Below are positions 31,363 through 39,830 of a stretch of DNA of 64,000 bases, piece after piece; position 1 is the stretch's first letter; each line of letters opens with the position of its first letter. A program made the position numbers and the translations under genes. The stretch is from Ensifer adhaerens (lineage in GTDB: Bacteria > Pseudomonadota > Alphaproteobacteria > Rhizobiales > Rhizobiaceae), in NCBI RefSeq assembly GCF_002007205.1, contig NZ_LAZS01000006.1, forward strand, positions 1 to 64,000. The letters are read 5' to 3'. The notes beneath the pieces were generated by a model, which was not told the DNA's origin, did no database searches, and was given only the letters and a program-made list of their open reading frames with translations.

Positions 31363-31900
31363 CGTTCTCTTCGCGACAATCCTCGGCCTCGTCGGCGCCG
31401 CCCTGCTGCACATCATCATCGTGCTGGCGCTGCCGCAGTTCACCGGCCGCGACGCCTATACCCGTGTCCTCGGGCTCCTGGAGATGGACAGTTTCTTTGC
31501 GCTGACCAGCACGCCGGGCTCGACGGGCCTTGCCAATGACGATCCATACCTGAGGACCGCGGTCTGCAGCTTCTCGATCGCGGACGGACCGGCGCGCTTT
31601 CTTGCCAGCGGCAACGTGCCGTTCTGGTCGCTCGCCGTTTTCGACGGCAATTCCAATGAGGTCTTCAGCATGAACGACCACACGGCGGTCAACGGCAAGC
31701 TCGACCTCGTCGTCGCCACGCCGATCCAGTTGGTCGAGCTGCGGAAGTCTCCGCCACAGGCGCTCGCACAATCGATCATGATCGAGATGAAGGAACAGGA
31801 TGGTTTTGCCGTGCTGAGAGCGATGGCGCCCGTCGACAGTTTCGAGGAGCAGGTCCGGAACTTCCTTGCGGAATCAGCCTGCGAACCGTTCCGACGCTAG
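31355..31900 (+). CDS. DUF1254 domain membrane-anchored protein
   Basis: The product has 181 residues. One N-terminal membrane segment (FATILGLVGAALLHIIIVLA) is followed by an exported domain with NDDPYLRTAVCSFSIADGP and VPFWSLAVFDGNSNEVFSMN, the recognisable DUF1254 signature. It overlaps the DUF1214 gene and is surely co-expressed with it. Function is unknown. The 160 bases downstream show no gene. Confidence 0.78.
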   Translation: MRSVLFATILGLVGAALLHIIIVLALPQFTGRDAYTRVLGLLEMDSFFALTSTPGSTGLANDDPYLRTAVCSFSIADGPARFLASGNVPFWSLAVFDGNSNEVFSMNDHTAVNGKLDLVVATPIQLVELRKSPPQALAQSIMIEMKEQDGFAVLRAMAPVDSFEEQVRNFLAESACEPFRR

Positions 31901-32062
31901 GCCAGCCGCGCGGTCTTCGGGCAGCCGTGGCAGCGCTAGTGCACCAGCGCAAGGATGGCGCGTCGAGCGCAGCAGTGCATGGGGATAAGCCCGAAGTGCC
32001 GGGCATGGACTGTGACTTGAGAGCGACCGTTCCGGTCGCCTGTTGCGCAGGAGTGCCGCGGC

Positions 32063-32233
32063 TCACTGCTTCTTGATGCGGCGTCCGTCCGGCGCGGTCG
32101 GCTGCGGGTCGCGATCGAGGCGCTCGTAGCGGATACCGGTGAACAGCAGCACTTTCGCTCCGCCCGATATGGCCGGAGGCCGGTGCGGCGGTATGCGAAC
32201 CTTGCGGTCCTGAATTCTGATCACGTCTGCCAT
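32063..32233 (-). CDS. Small basic hypothetical protein, 56 residues
   Basis: The product starts MADVIRIQDRKVRIPPHRPP, continues with GAKVLLFTGIRYERLD and ends GRRIKKQ. GGAG lies nine bases before the ATG. It is basic with no membrane segment. I do not recognise it, although this kind of short protein is common in Rhizobiaceae. The 323-base gap upstream (32234-32556) has no gene. It holds a TTAG-N7-TTAAC sequence (minus strand, 32439-32454) that weakly resembles a CtrA box. Confidence 0.55.
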   Translation of the reverse strand: MADVIRIQDRKVRIPPHRPPAISGGAKVLLFTGIRYERLDRDPQPTAPDGRRIKKQ

Positions 32234-32556
32234 GCTCGTCTCCACAAAGTCTTGAGACGGATGAACTACCGTACAGATTTCACCCTGCCCGTTCTCGGGC
32301 CAGCGCATTTTCCCAGATCTTCCCTGGACAGGCGCGCCTTTCTCGTTTGCTCCTTCTTCCGGTCGCCCGGATGTTGCTGTTCTGGTTCACGACGCGGCCC
32401 GATCATACCGGGTCCACTCCGATTGAGCCATAGGTTGGTTAACAGATTACTAATACATGCCTGCAACCCCAACCTGCGTTCAGTATGTCTCCCGACCAGT
32501 CCCGGCGATGTATCCGAGGTAACAGCGGCGATCCGGGCCAAGCCCAGCTTCGGCCG

Positions 32557-32838
32557 CTAGCGTCGGGACATCAGGCCGAACAGGAAGGACACCCCCGCAA
32601 CGGCGACCAGGGTCGACAGCGGTTCTTCGCGGACGCGCTCGCGCACGCGTTCGGCCAGGAGATCTGCTTCTCCCTGCACAACCGCCTTCGTGCTCGTTCC
32701 GATCCCAGAGACCGCTTCCGTCAGCCGGGCGATTTCCGCACGCAGCTCGGCGATCTGTGCATCGACCTCGGCGCGGGCGCCTGATTCCGCTTCACTCACG
32801 GCAACCTTCTCCACTGCCTGCAGTTTCTTTTCGACCAT
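32557..32838 (-). CDS. Small membrane protein with coiled coil (ElaB/YqjD-like)
   Basis: The product has 93 residues. A charged helical stretch (ARAEVDAQIAELRAEIARLT and on) is followed by RVREEPLSTLVAVAGVSFLFGLMSRR, one C-terminal membrane segment ending in a basic tail. This layout matches the DUF883/ElaB-YqjD group of tail-anchored, ribosome-associated membrane proteins; I have no stronger evidence of function. GGGAG precedes the ATG. Confidence 0.65.
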   Translation of the reverse strand: MVEKKLQAVEKVAVSEAESGARAEVDAQIAELRAEIARLTEAVSGIGTSTKAVVQGEADLLAERVRERVREEPLSTLVAVAGVSFLFGLMSRR

Positions 32839-32927
32839 TGCAACGCTCCCTTGTCTGCGCGGGCTCAACGCGTCGGCCGGCGTTTGGTTCCGCCCGCAGC
32901 TGTCGAAAGCGGGTTTGCGAAACGCAA

Positions 32928-32951
32928 AACGGGCGACCAGGGCCGCCCGTT
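32928..32951 (-). terminator. Terminator of the SH3-domain gene
   Basis: AACGGGCG (32928-32935) pairs with CGCCCGTT (32944-32951) around eight bases. On the minus strand the stem runs into TTTTGCG, about 40 bases past the stop of the SH3 gene. An intrinsic terminator is likely; short T-runs occur on both sides. Confidence 0.7.
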
Positions 32952-32991
32952 CTTTCTGTCAGACAGGGCCGCGCAATACGCGGCGCTCAGC

Positions 32992-33693
32992 TCAGTTCTC
33001 GCAGTAAGGATCGTCGAACTGGCAGCGAACCATCGGAGCCGGACGGGCCCGTTCATAGACGGTGCCGTCGTCCTGCCGGACACGAACTCCGTCGCTGCGG
33101 CGCTCCCAATCGCGCCGATCCTCACGCTCCGTCCGCTGACGGCGCCATTCGTCGTCGCGCCACTTTTCCTCTTCGCGCTGGCGGCGTTCCCAGTCGCGTA
33201 GATCGCTACGCCGTTCGCGTTCCCAGTCGCGGCGCTCGCGTTCGCGCTGCCGCTCCCAATCGCGACGATCTCGCCGGTCGTCGACCCAATCCGGTCCGCG
33301 GCGCCAGCGATCGCGCTCACGATAGAAATCGCGGCCGCGGTAGTTGCGGTCCCAATAGTTGTCGAACTGGAAGACAACAGTCGGAATTCCAAGCGGGCGA
33401 TAGTAGCGCGGCTCGACATAGACGCGATTGCGGCGATAGTCGGCCTGGACATAACGTCCGGCAACCCAGCCGCGCCCACCATAGAACGACACGTCGCACC
33501 ACGGCAGATCGGCAAGGCAGCCATGGATTTCGACTGATTCGCCCGCCGGGATCATTGAAACCGCCGGATAGCGCGTGCTCGGACCGGAGCGCATGTTGAC
33601 GTTCGCGGTGGCAAAACCTTCGGCAGCCTGGGCAATTGCCGGGGCCAAAAGGAGCGCGCAGACCGCCGCCGCGCGCAGAATAAATTTCTTCAC
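32992..33693 (-). CDS. Secreted SH3-domain protein with charged Asp-Arg-Trp-Glu repeats
   Basis: The product has 233 residues with a GTG start and a clear signal peptide (FILRAAAVCALLLAPAIAQA). A bacterial SH3 domain follows (TANVNMRSGPSTRYPAVSMI, GRGWVAGRYVQADYRRNR). From about residue 130 the chain is an unusual highly charged region with recurring RRDWER/WERE units, rich in Arg, Asp, Glu and Trp. It ends VRCQFDDPYCEN with two cysteines. SH3b domains often bind the cell wall. The function of the charged tail is unknown. Confidence 0.75.
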   Translation of the reverse strand: MKKFILRAAAVCALLLAPAIAQAAEGFATANVNMRSGPSTRYPAVSMIPAGESVEIHGCLADLPWCDVSFYGGRGWVAGRYVQADYRRNRVYVEPRYYRPLGIPTVVFQFDNYWDRNYRGRDFYRERDRWRRGPDWVDDRRDRRDWERQRERERRDWERERRSDLRDWERRQREEEKWRDDEWRRQRTEREDRRDWERRSDGVRVRQDDGTVYERARPAPMVRCQFDDPYCEN

Positions 33694-33914
33694 AGTTCCA
33701 TATCTCCCATGGAGAGGCCCCTCTTCACACGGCCCCAAACGTCGGCGGGCGTCCGGGCCCTTCACCGTCGTCGCGATAACTCATGACAGCATGTGGATTT
33801 TTTATGGCTAATGCTGCGGATGTCCCCGACATTTGCCGCACCCGGCGGGCGATCTGCCGGCGCGCCACCGGCCCTGGTGTGCCGCAAGCCTGAATAAAGC
33901 TCCAACATCCATAG

Positions 33915-33930
33915 TTAACAGTGCGCTAAC
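33915..33930 (+). promoter_or_regulatory. CtrA-like box upstream of the DUF2336 gene
   Basis: TTAA-N7-CTAAC matches TTAA-N7-TTAAC with one mismatch. It sits about 80 bases before the GTG start at 34011, within a 317-base gap (33694-34010) that otherwise shows no gene. Chance matches of this quality are expected in such a window, so this is only a candidate. Confidence 0.35.
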
Positions 33931-34010
33931 GCTTTTCTTCTAATTTTTGCGACGTGTGCCGTTCCGGATCGCCGGCAATGGCGATCATGTTTTGCGTGCA
34001 GGGAATTATC

Positions 34011-35060
34011 GTGACGGATCGCTTTCGTGAGTTGGAAAGGCCACAGACCGGCCGCTTGAAGGACGTCGTCCTGATGGCGACCGTCACCGGTTTCGAAAGC
34101 CTGCGTTTTCCCCGCAAGTCCGACATGAAGCAGTTTGCAGAGCTGTTCGAGCCGTTGTTCCTCGGTTCCAGCAACGAAGCGCGCCGGCAGGCGGCGGCCG
34201 CCCTTTCGCAATGCCAGCAGGTTCCCGAGACGGTCGCAGCGCTGATCGGCAGCATGCCGATCGCGATCGCCGCGATTTTTCTCACCCGTTCGAAGGCGAT
34301 CGCCGACCGGACGCTGATCACGATCATCCGTGAGCGCGGGCCGGAACATGCCGCGGCCATCGCCCGCCGTCCGAACCTCTCCCCTCTCGTCGTCGACGCC
34401 CTCGTCGAGCATCACAACCCGCCGGGGCTGGCGGCCCGCAGCAATGCCGCAAAACCCGCAGCGGCAGGGCAGGTCAGCGTGGAGGCTGAAGCCGCCTCGT
34501 TGCGCACGGCGCGCGAAGAAACGCTTCGCCGCGAGATCAAGGCGCTGGCGGGCGCCCGTCCCCATAATGTTCCACAGACGCCGTCGTCCACGACGATGAC
34601 CGACGTCCATGCCGCACTGCTTGTGCGCTTTGCCCGCAGCGGCGAGATCATCCTGTTTTCGCGTGTCCTTAGCCAGGCGCTCGGCACCAAGGATGCGCAG
34701 GTCGAGCGCATCCTGCTCGATATTTCCGGGCAGTTGCTGGCAACAAGCCTGGTCGCGCTCGATGTCGAGGCGGCCGATGCCGGTTTCGTGCTTCAGGCCC
34801 TCTATCCGCATCTTCGCGAAACCTTTGGCGAAACCAGCCATGCCGCAGCCTTGATCGGCGCCATGAGCCGCACCGCCTGCCGCGAACAGCTCGAGGCGTG
34901 GCTTGCGACGGAGGCCGAAGAAGAGGCGCCCGCGGCAAGACACGAAACCTATTTTGCCGACAATACCGCCAACGACACACGGCACGTCGGCGCGCGCAAG
35001 GTTGCCGCAGCCGTGGCCCATGCGCAGCCGCAGCGGCTTTTCGGCCGCCGCCGCGGCTAA
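34011..35060 (+). CDS. DUF2336 domain-containing protein
   Basis: The product has 349 residues. The GTG start is preceded by AGGGA. It is largely helical, with HEAT-like repeats in the N-terminal half (SSNEARRQAAAALSQCQQVP, GPEHAAAIARRPNLSPLVVD, ALVEHHN), the DUF2336 signature, and a second helical half. No membrane segment is seen. Function is unknown; proteins of this family are common in alphaproteobacteria. The stop codon TAA is the first part of a repeat element that starts at 35058. Confidence 0.75.
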   Translation: MTDRFRELERPQTGRLKDVVLMATVTGFESLRFPRKSDMKQFAELFEPLFLGSSNEARRQAAAALSQCQQVPETVAALIGSMPIAIAAIFLTRSKAIADRTLITIIRERGPEHAAAIARRPNLSPLVVDALVEHHNPPGLAARSNAAKPAAAGQVSVEAEAASLRTAREETLRREIKALAGARPHNVPQTPSSTTMTDVHAALLVRFARSGEIILFSRVLSQALGTKDAQVERILLDISGQLLATSLVALDVEAADAGFVLQALYPHLRETFGETSHAAALIGAMSRTACREQLEAWLATEAEEEAPAARHETYFADNTANDTRHVGARKVAAAVAHAQPQRLFGRRRG

Positions 35061-35164
35061 AGCGCGTCGCGACCTTTCAGATTCGCTCCGAGCGCTTTAA
35101 GTTATTGATTTGTCGCATGTCGTTATCGCAAAACCGCTGCACACTTTTGCGCGACATGCTCTAG
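35058..35164. repeat. Second rhizobial-type intergenic repeat
   Basis: Two hairpins are nested in series: TAAAGCGC (35058-35065) with GCGCTTTA (35092-35099), and GCATGTCG (35115-35122) with CGACATGC (35152-35159), the latter enclosing CGCAAAA/TTTTGCG. I recognise the CGCTGCACACTTTTGCGCGA segment as one that recurs in Rhizobiaceae genomes, downstream of genes. It differs from the element at 8982 and 25758. It begins at the stop codon of the DUF2336 gene, so it may act as its 3' structure. Confidence 0.7.
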
Positions 35165-35277
35165 TCACCCGCCGGGCCACTGCAACGATTTTTCGTCTCC
35201 AATCTGGCCACCAGGCGGCATGCTCCCATGCTGGAAGCATGCCTCAACCGTCGGACGAGTTGACGACTGCTCCTCTC

Positions 35278-36201
35278 CTAGAAAAGCTGCTTCATCGCGT
35301 CGATGATCCAGTTCCATTCACGACCGGTCGGAGCCTGGGGCGCCTGTCCCTGCAACACGGCCATCAACTCCTGGTATCGAGCCGAGCGGGCGTGGTGCTT
35401 GCGGTATTGCTCAAGCTGCCAGTCCAGAAAATCCTGGTCCGGAGCCCGCTTCATCGCCTTTGCCGACCGCTCCAGCCAGTCGGCGGCGATCTCCCGACCG
35501 ACGGCTGACTGAGGGCCAAGGCCATTGTCGATGGCCACCCTCACCCGCGCAAAGGTGGCTTCGGCGGCTTGAGCGTAGGCAGCAGGATCGAACTCCTGCG
35601 TCCACAGATCGGACATGTGGGCGCGCATTTCGGCGGCATAGGCCTTGTCGGACAACATATCCATCAGTTCCGCCCAGGCGTCGATCTGTTCGGCTGTCGG
35701 GTCTTCCGGCAGGTCCGGCGTACCGGCATCCATCATTTTCTTCTTCCACGCCGCATCCATGGGCGCGTCGCCGGCGACATCGTCGTAGAAGCGCTCGAGC
35801 GCGGTACGAAATTCCGTCTTTGAAAGCTTGGTCACGTTCCATAATCTCCTGAGATCCATTGGGGAGGGTTCATGGAGTTTCAAAGCCATCCGCAAGGCCG
35901 TGGCGATCCGGCGCTTTGACCGGATTTCCGTTTCGAGCGTTCGAAGCCGCAAGGCCAGAACATCAGCGAACGAGCTTCGGTTGGCCAGGATCTTTCGGAT
36001 TTCCGTGAGGCTGACGCCCGCTTCACGCAGGGCAAGAACGAGGTCCAACCGAGCCAGGTCGGCTCCGGAATACATGCGGTAGCCGCTCTCCGTCCGCGTC
36101 GAGGGGGGCAGCAACCCCTTGTCCGAGTAAAACCGAAGCCGCCTGACCGGTATGCCGCTCAGCTTCGAAAGTTCGCCTATCGAAAAGACTTGATCGTCCA
36201 T
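35278..36201 (-). CDS. MerR-family transcriptional regulator with unassigned C-terminal domain
   Basis: The product has 307 residues. The N-terminal winged helix is typical (MDDQVFSIGELSKLSG, then VRRLRFYSDKGLLPPS and GYRMYSGADLARLDLVLALR), followed by a dimerisation helix. The C-terminal 180 residues are helical, rich in Trp, Asp and Met (FYDDVAGDAPMDAAWKKKMM, EFDPAAYAQAAEATFARVRV), and probably form an effector-binding domain that I cannot match to a known ligand. Ordinary MerR regulators are 130-150 residues. No clear target gene is adjacent. Confidence 0.8.
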   Translation of the reverse strand: MDDQVFSIGELSKLSGIPVRRLRFYSDKGLLPPSTRTESGYRMYSGADLARLDLVLALREAGVSLTEIRKILANRSSFADVLALRLRTLETEIRSKRRIATALRMALKLHEPSPMDLRRLWNVTKLSKTEFRTALERFYDDVAGDAPMDAAWKKKMMDAGTPDLPEDPTAEQIDAWAELMDMLSDKAYAAEMRAHMSDLWTQEFDPAAYAQAAEATFARVRVAIDNGLGPQSAVGREIAADWLERSAKAMKRAPDQDFLDWQLEQYRKHHARSARYQELMAVLQGQAPQAPTGREWNWIIDAMKQLF

Positions 36202-36266
36202 AAACGCGTCCTACGGCCTCCACCAAGTGGAGAGTCAAGCAGGCCGGCGCAATCGGCAAGACGGTA

Positions 36267-36626
36267 TCAGGACCGGCCTGCGCCATCTTCGGGAACGACC
36301 TCGAACAGATCGCCACGGTCGTCCAGTTCGATCTCCACGATCCAGCAGTCCGGATCGAAGCGGATCTCGCTTGCAAGCGCCGCATCGACCTCGTCGGCAT
36401 CGCTGTCGCGCAGCCGCACTTCGAACTTGCGGCCAAGATCGACTTCGTCGGCAAAGAAATTCTGCGGCGCCGGAGCAAAGAGCGTCTCGGTGCCCATGCG
36501 CGTCCGCTGGCGGATGAAGATCGCACCGGCCTCCTCCGCGCCCTTGCGCAACACCGCCGCATAGCCGCCGAGCGAAAACGCGCGGCGCAGGAGGGACGAG
36601 ACGAAGATATGGGATTTCAGGCGCAT
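36267..36626 (-). CDS. DUF1491 family protein
   Basis: The product has 119 residues, starting MRLKSHIFVSSLLRRAFSLG. It continues with GGYAAVLRKGAEEAGAIFI, a run of strands and EIRFDPDCWIVEIELDD. This matches DUF1491, a conserved alphaproteobacterial family of unknown function. No signal peptide is apparent. It is on the same strand as, and 69 bases downstream of, the peptidoglycan-binding protein gene. Confidence 0.75.
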   Translation of the reverse strand: MRLKSHIFVSSLLRRAFSLGGYAAVLRKGAEEAGAIFIRQRTRMGTETLFAPAPQNFFADEVDLGRKFEVRLRDSDADEVDAALASEIRFDPDCWIVEIELDDRGDLFEVVPEDGAGRS

Positions 36627-36695
36627 GAGAGGCTGATACACGCGCGGGGCGAAGGAGGCAAATCCGCTCAAGCCACCGCGGGCGCAACAGAGCCG

Positions 36696-37652
36696 TCAGA
36701 GCGCGCCGATTTCCTTGAGCTTTTTCAGCACCTGGGCATTGGGTTCGCCGGTTTGCGGCAGGCGGTAGTGTTTCTCAAAGTGGCGGATCGCTGCGCGCGT
36801 CTGCTCTCCGGCAACGCCGTCGACCGTGACGTCCGCATAGGCGAGATTGCTGAGCCCCTTCTGGATGTTCAACACCAGTTCGCTCGACACCGGAATTTCT
36901 GCGCGCGGAACGAAGGTGCTTTCCTTCTCGGCCGACCGGATGGCTGCAGCGACCGGATCGATCTCCACGCCCCCGCCCTTCGTTTCCGAAAGCGGCCGTC
37001 CAGCCGGAACCGCGGCGGCCTTTCCAGCCGGCGCGGCCTTCAGGGCCTGCAAAAGTTCGACGCTCGCCGCGCCGGTTCCCGTGCGACCCGCCCGCTCCTC
37101 GAACCTGAGGATCGCCGCGGCCGTGCGCGGACCGCTCCGTCCGTCCGGCGTGCCGTCATAAAGGCCGATCCGACCCAATTCCTTCTGGATCTCGGAGACA
37201 AGCCTCGACTGCGCCGGATTCGGCACGCTCGCGACCCGCTCGGGCGAAGGCTTTTCCGACGACAGGTCCGCGGTCGCGATCACGTCCTCGACGTTTTCCG
37301 CCTTTGCCTCACCCTCGCGTTCGATGACGAAGGTGGTCACCTTTCGCGGCTCGATCTCCTCGCCCTTGGCGATGGCGATTCGCTGAGCCGTTTCGGCACT
37401 GACGAGCGGGACGCGGGTGCGCAACAGCGGCGACGGATGCGTACCGTGCTGATACCACATCGCATTGGCCGCAACGAAGGAGAACACGACGAGGAAGGCG
37501 GCCGAGCCACCCGATACCAGCGGATGGCGCGCCATCAGGCGACCGGCAAGCCCGGCACCCCGTCCGGCAAGGACCAGCCCGCGCACGGCCAGGCCGGGCG
37601 TTTGCCGCGCGGCCTTCTTCCGGTCAGGCTGTTTTCGCTTGCGCGGTGCCAT
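36696..37652 (-). CDS. Membrane protein with two peptidoglycan-binding domains
   Basis: The product has 318 residues. A strongly basic N-terminus (MAPRKRKQPDRKKAARQ) leads to one membrane segment near 45-65 (GSAAFLVVFSFVAANAMWY), so the rest is periplasmic. Two PG_binding_1 domains are visible: about 148-190 (IQKELGRIGLYDGTPDGRSG) and 254-300 (IQKGLSNLAYADVTVDGVAG). The first 29 bases overlap the end of the upstream kinase gene, so the two are co-transcribed. A role in sensing or tethering the cell wall is plausible but inferred. Confidence 0.85.
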   Translation of the reverse strand: MAPRKRKQPDRKKAARQTPGLAVRGLVLAGRGAGLAGRLMARHPLVSGGSAAFLVVFSFVAANAMWYQHGTHPSPLLRTRVPLVSAETAQRIAIAKGEEIEPRKVTTFVIEREGEAKAENVEDVIATADLSSEKPSPERVASVPNPAQSRLVSEIQKELGRIGLYDGTPDGRSGPRTAAAILRFEERAGRTGTGAASVELLQALKAAPAGKAAAVPAGRPLSETKGGGVEIDPVAAAIRSAEKESTFVPRAEIPVSSELVLNIQKGLSNLAYADVTVDGVAGEQTRAAIRHFEKHYRLPQTGEPNAQVLKKLKEIGAL

Positions 37653-39207
37653 ATCCCCGTTCCTCGTTCAAACCCTTCCCCTCGAACCGCCCCCCTTCGG
37701 CGGCCGGGGCGACATCACAATCCTTCAGGCGCGGCGGAAATTCCACCGTCACTGGCGCACGCGCTTCTTCATGCTCCGCACAGGCGATACCGGAGCCATC
37801 ACGCGGCAGCGTGACGACGATAACGGTGCCCTCGCCTTCGCGGCTGCGGATGGAAAGCTCTCCGCCGTGCAGAGCAACCAGGCCCTTGACCAGCGATAGG
37901 CCGAGGCCGGTGCCTTCGTAACGGCGGGTATAGTCGTTCTGGATCTGGACAAAAGGTTGACCAAGCAACGCCAGCTTGTCGGCTGCGATGCCGATGCCGG
38001 TATCGCTGACGGAAAGCTTCAGCATCGCGCCGTCGGCTTCCGCGTCGATCGTGACGACGCCGCCCGGATCGGTGAACTTGACGGCATTGCCGACCAGATT
38101 GATGAGGATCTGCTGGAAGGCGCGCTGGTCCGCGTTAATCTCGCCGATACCGCGGGTGATGCGGCTTGCAAGCTTGACGCCCTTTTCCGCTGCCTGGTGC
38201 GACAGCATCGCCTCGCAGGCGGAAACCGCTTCGGCGACACCGAAGGGCTCGGGCATCAGCTCGTAGCGACCCGCCTCGATCTTGCTCATGTCGAGCATGG
38301 TATTGACGACGGATAGCAGGTGCTCACCGGACTTGTGGATCAGGCCGACATATTCGCGCTGGCGATCGTTTTCGAGCTTGCCGAAATATTCGCCGGCAAG
38401 CACGTCCGAAAAGCCGAGGATGGCATTGAGCGGCGTGCGCAGTTCGTGGCTGACGGCGGCAAGGAACCGCGTCTTGGCATCGTTCGCCGATACGGCTTCA
38501 GCGGTTCTGGCCGCCGCTTCGGCGCGCAGGCCCGCTTCTTGCGAGACATCACGCGACTGAGCGAGGATCGCGACCAGCCGGCCATTGTCGTCGCGCAGCG
38601 GCGCCAGCTCACAGGACATATAGACGAACTGTTCGCCTTCGATCGGCAGCGTGCGCCGCTCGATGCGGATGTCGACCGTCGCCCGGTCGCCGCCCTGGCG
38701 AAGAATGTCGATCGCGCTCAGGAAGGTGATGCGATCGGAGATGTGGATCTGCTCGATGAAACCACGGCCCGCTGGATCGCGCATCAGGGTCAGATGTTCG
38801 GCCGCGTCGCGGCCATGGACGGAAAGCACATTGCCGCGCAAGTCGTGCACGGTCACCAGGCCCGCGAAGAGGTCATAGGCGGCAGACAGGTCCGGCACGA
38901 CAGGATCCGTTGCCGCGGCCACCTCTTCCGGCGCCCGGCTACGGGCAATCGCGCCTGCCGCTGCAAGCAGCGAGGCCGAGGCCCAAAGGGCCGTGCCGAG
39001 CGGGAGCGCGGAGGATACGGGCATGGCGAGCGAAAGGGCAAGCGGCACCACCGGCAGAGCCGTCAAGGAAACCGCCGCGAGCGTGCGCAGCCGCTTCGCA
39101 TTGCGGTGGTCAACCGGCGAAGACGCCTCACGACGGGGAAGCCACAGGGCCGCGACTTCGTCCACACGGGACGCCCATCTGCCAGCCATGTTACGCAATA
39201 CGCTCAC
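37624..39207 (-). CDS. PAS-domain sensor histidine kinase
   Basis: The product has 527 residues with a GTG start. Two close membrane segments (about 47-95) leave almost no periplasmic part. A PAS domain at about 110-240 (YDLFAGLVTVHDLRGNVLSV) precedes the H-box TRFLAAVSHELRTPLNAILG (His near 254), followed by GFSDVLAGEYFGKLE and ATPase motifs LVGNAVKFTDPGG, DTGIGIA and YEGTGLGLSLVKG. The H-box context is of the DivJ/PleC/CbrA type. It lacks its own regulator nearby and overlaps the peptidoglycan-binding gene downstream. A direct orthologue name is not assigned. Confidence 0.87.
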   Translation of the reverse strand: MSVLRNMAGRWASRVDEVAALWLPRREASSPVDHRNAKRLRTLAAVSLTALPVVPLALSLAMPVSSALPLGTALWASASLLAAAGAIARSRAPEEVAAATDPVVPDLSAAYDLFAGLVTVHDLRGNVLSVHGRDAAEHLTLMRDPAGRGFIEQIHISDRITFLSAIDILRQGGDRATVDIRIERRTLPIEGEQFVYMSCELAPLRDDNGRLVAILAQSRDVSQEAGLRAEAAARTAEAVSANDAKTRFLAAVSHELRTPLNAILGFSDVLAGEYFGKLENDRQREYVGLIHKSGEHLLSVVNTMLDMSKIEAGRYELMPEPFGVAEAVSACEAMLSHQAAEKGVKLASRITRGIGEINADQRAFQQILINLVGNAVKFTDPGGVVTIDAEADGAMLKLSVSDTGIGIAADKLALLGQPFVQIQNDYTRRYEGTGLGLSLVKGLVALHGGELSIRSREGEGTVIVVTLPRDGSGIACAEHEEARAPVTVEFPPRLKDCDVAPAAEGGRFEGKGLNEERGYGTAQAKTA

Positions 39208-39830
39208 GCTTTACCCTGCTACATTTGTTGTTCTTGCGAGGCCGACGCTATCGTTTTCGCGACCCTTGGGATCGGGACTCAGAGCCGCCTCGTGACATGT
39301 CGGAATCTCGCATCCCCGGCTTAATGAAAGAATAAACGCGGCGGTCCCGGAACGGTGCGAAACGGTCGAAAAATCCCGTTTTGAGGCAAATCGGGCGACC
39401 TTCATTTCTTGTGGTTAATGGGGCGTAAGCAACGGATTTCCGTGCATTTTCTGCACTGTATTAACGATTGTGGCGCAGCTTTTGCGGTGCGATCGCCGGT
39501 GCTTTCGGGGTTGCCGCATCCGGCTCTGCCACGAACCTTAACGGCAAAAGCTAAAATGCGACACAAAGGCGCTGCAAATCGGCGGACACCGGCATTTCAT
39601 TAAAATTTGAAGTAAATGCCGCTCGTTTTGGAAAAGCCGTCTTGTGATTCCCGCCCTAGTGTCGATTTCAACAAGGGGCCGGGCATCAAGAGAACGCTGG
39701 CGGGCTCCAAGGATTAGAAGGTGGCGTGAACGGGTATCAGGGGATACCACGGCGCTGCGGGATGCCGAAGGTGCAAAAGCCGGCTACAAGACTGGCGGGC
39801 CGAGGCAGCCGAACGAAGGATGGGCAGAAC
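39208..39830. other. Non-coding gap between divergent kinase and DUF5330 genes
   Basis: I see no gene in these 620 bases. The stretch from 39400 to 39650 is AT-richer than average, with several TTAA tetramers (39415, 39460, 39538), none of which form a full TTAA-N7-TTAAC box. It probably holds both promoters. Confidence 0.4.

Noticed and set aside
28366-31443. A 1025-codon open frame opposite the penicillin-binding protein gene
   Set aside because: Antisense to a gene with all catalytic motifs. The translation is low in hydrophobic segments and matches no family.
32183-32560. A 125-codon open frame on the plus strand
   Set aside because: It has unusual composition (Cys/Ser/Arg-rich), no ribosome-binding site, and overlaps the start of a better supported minus-strand gene.
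39400-39620. CtrA boxes upstream of the kinase or DUF5330 genes
   Set aside because: Several TTAA words are present but none has a second half at N7 spacing with fewer than two mismatches.
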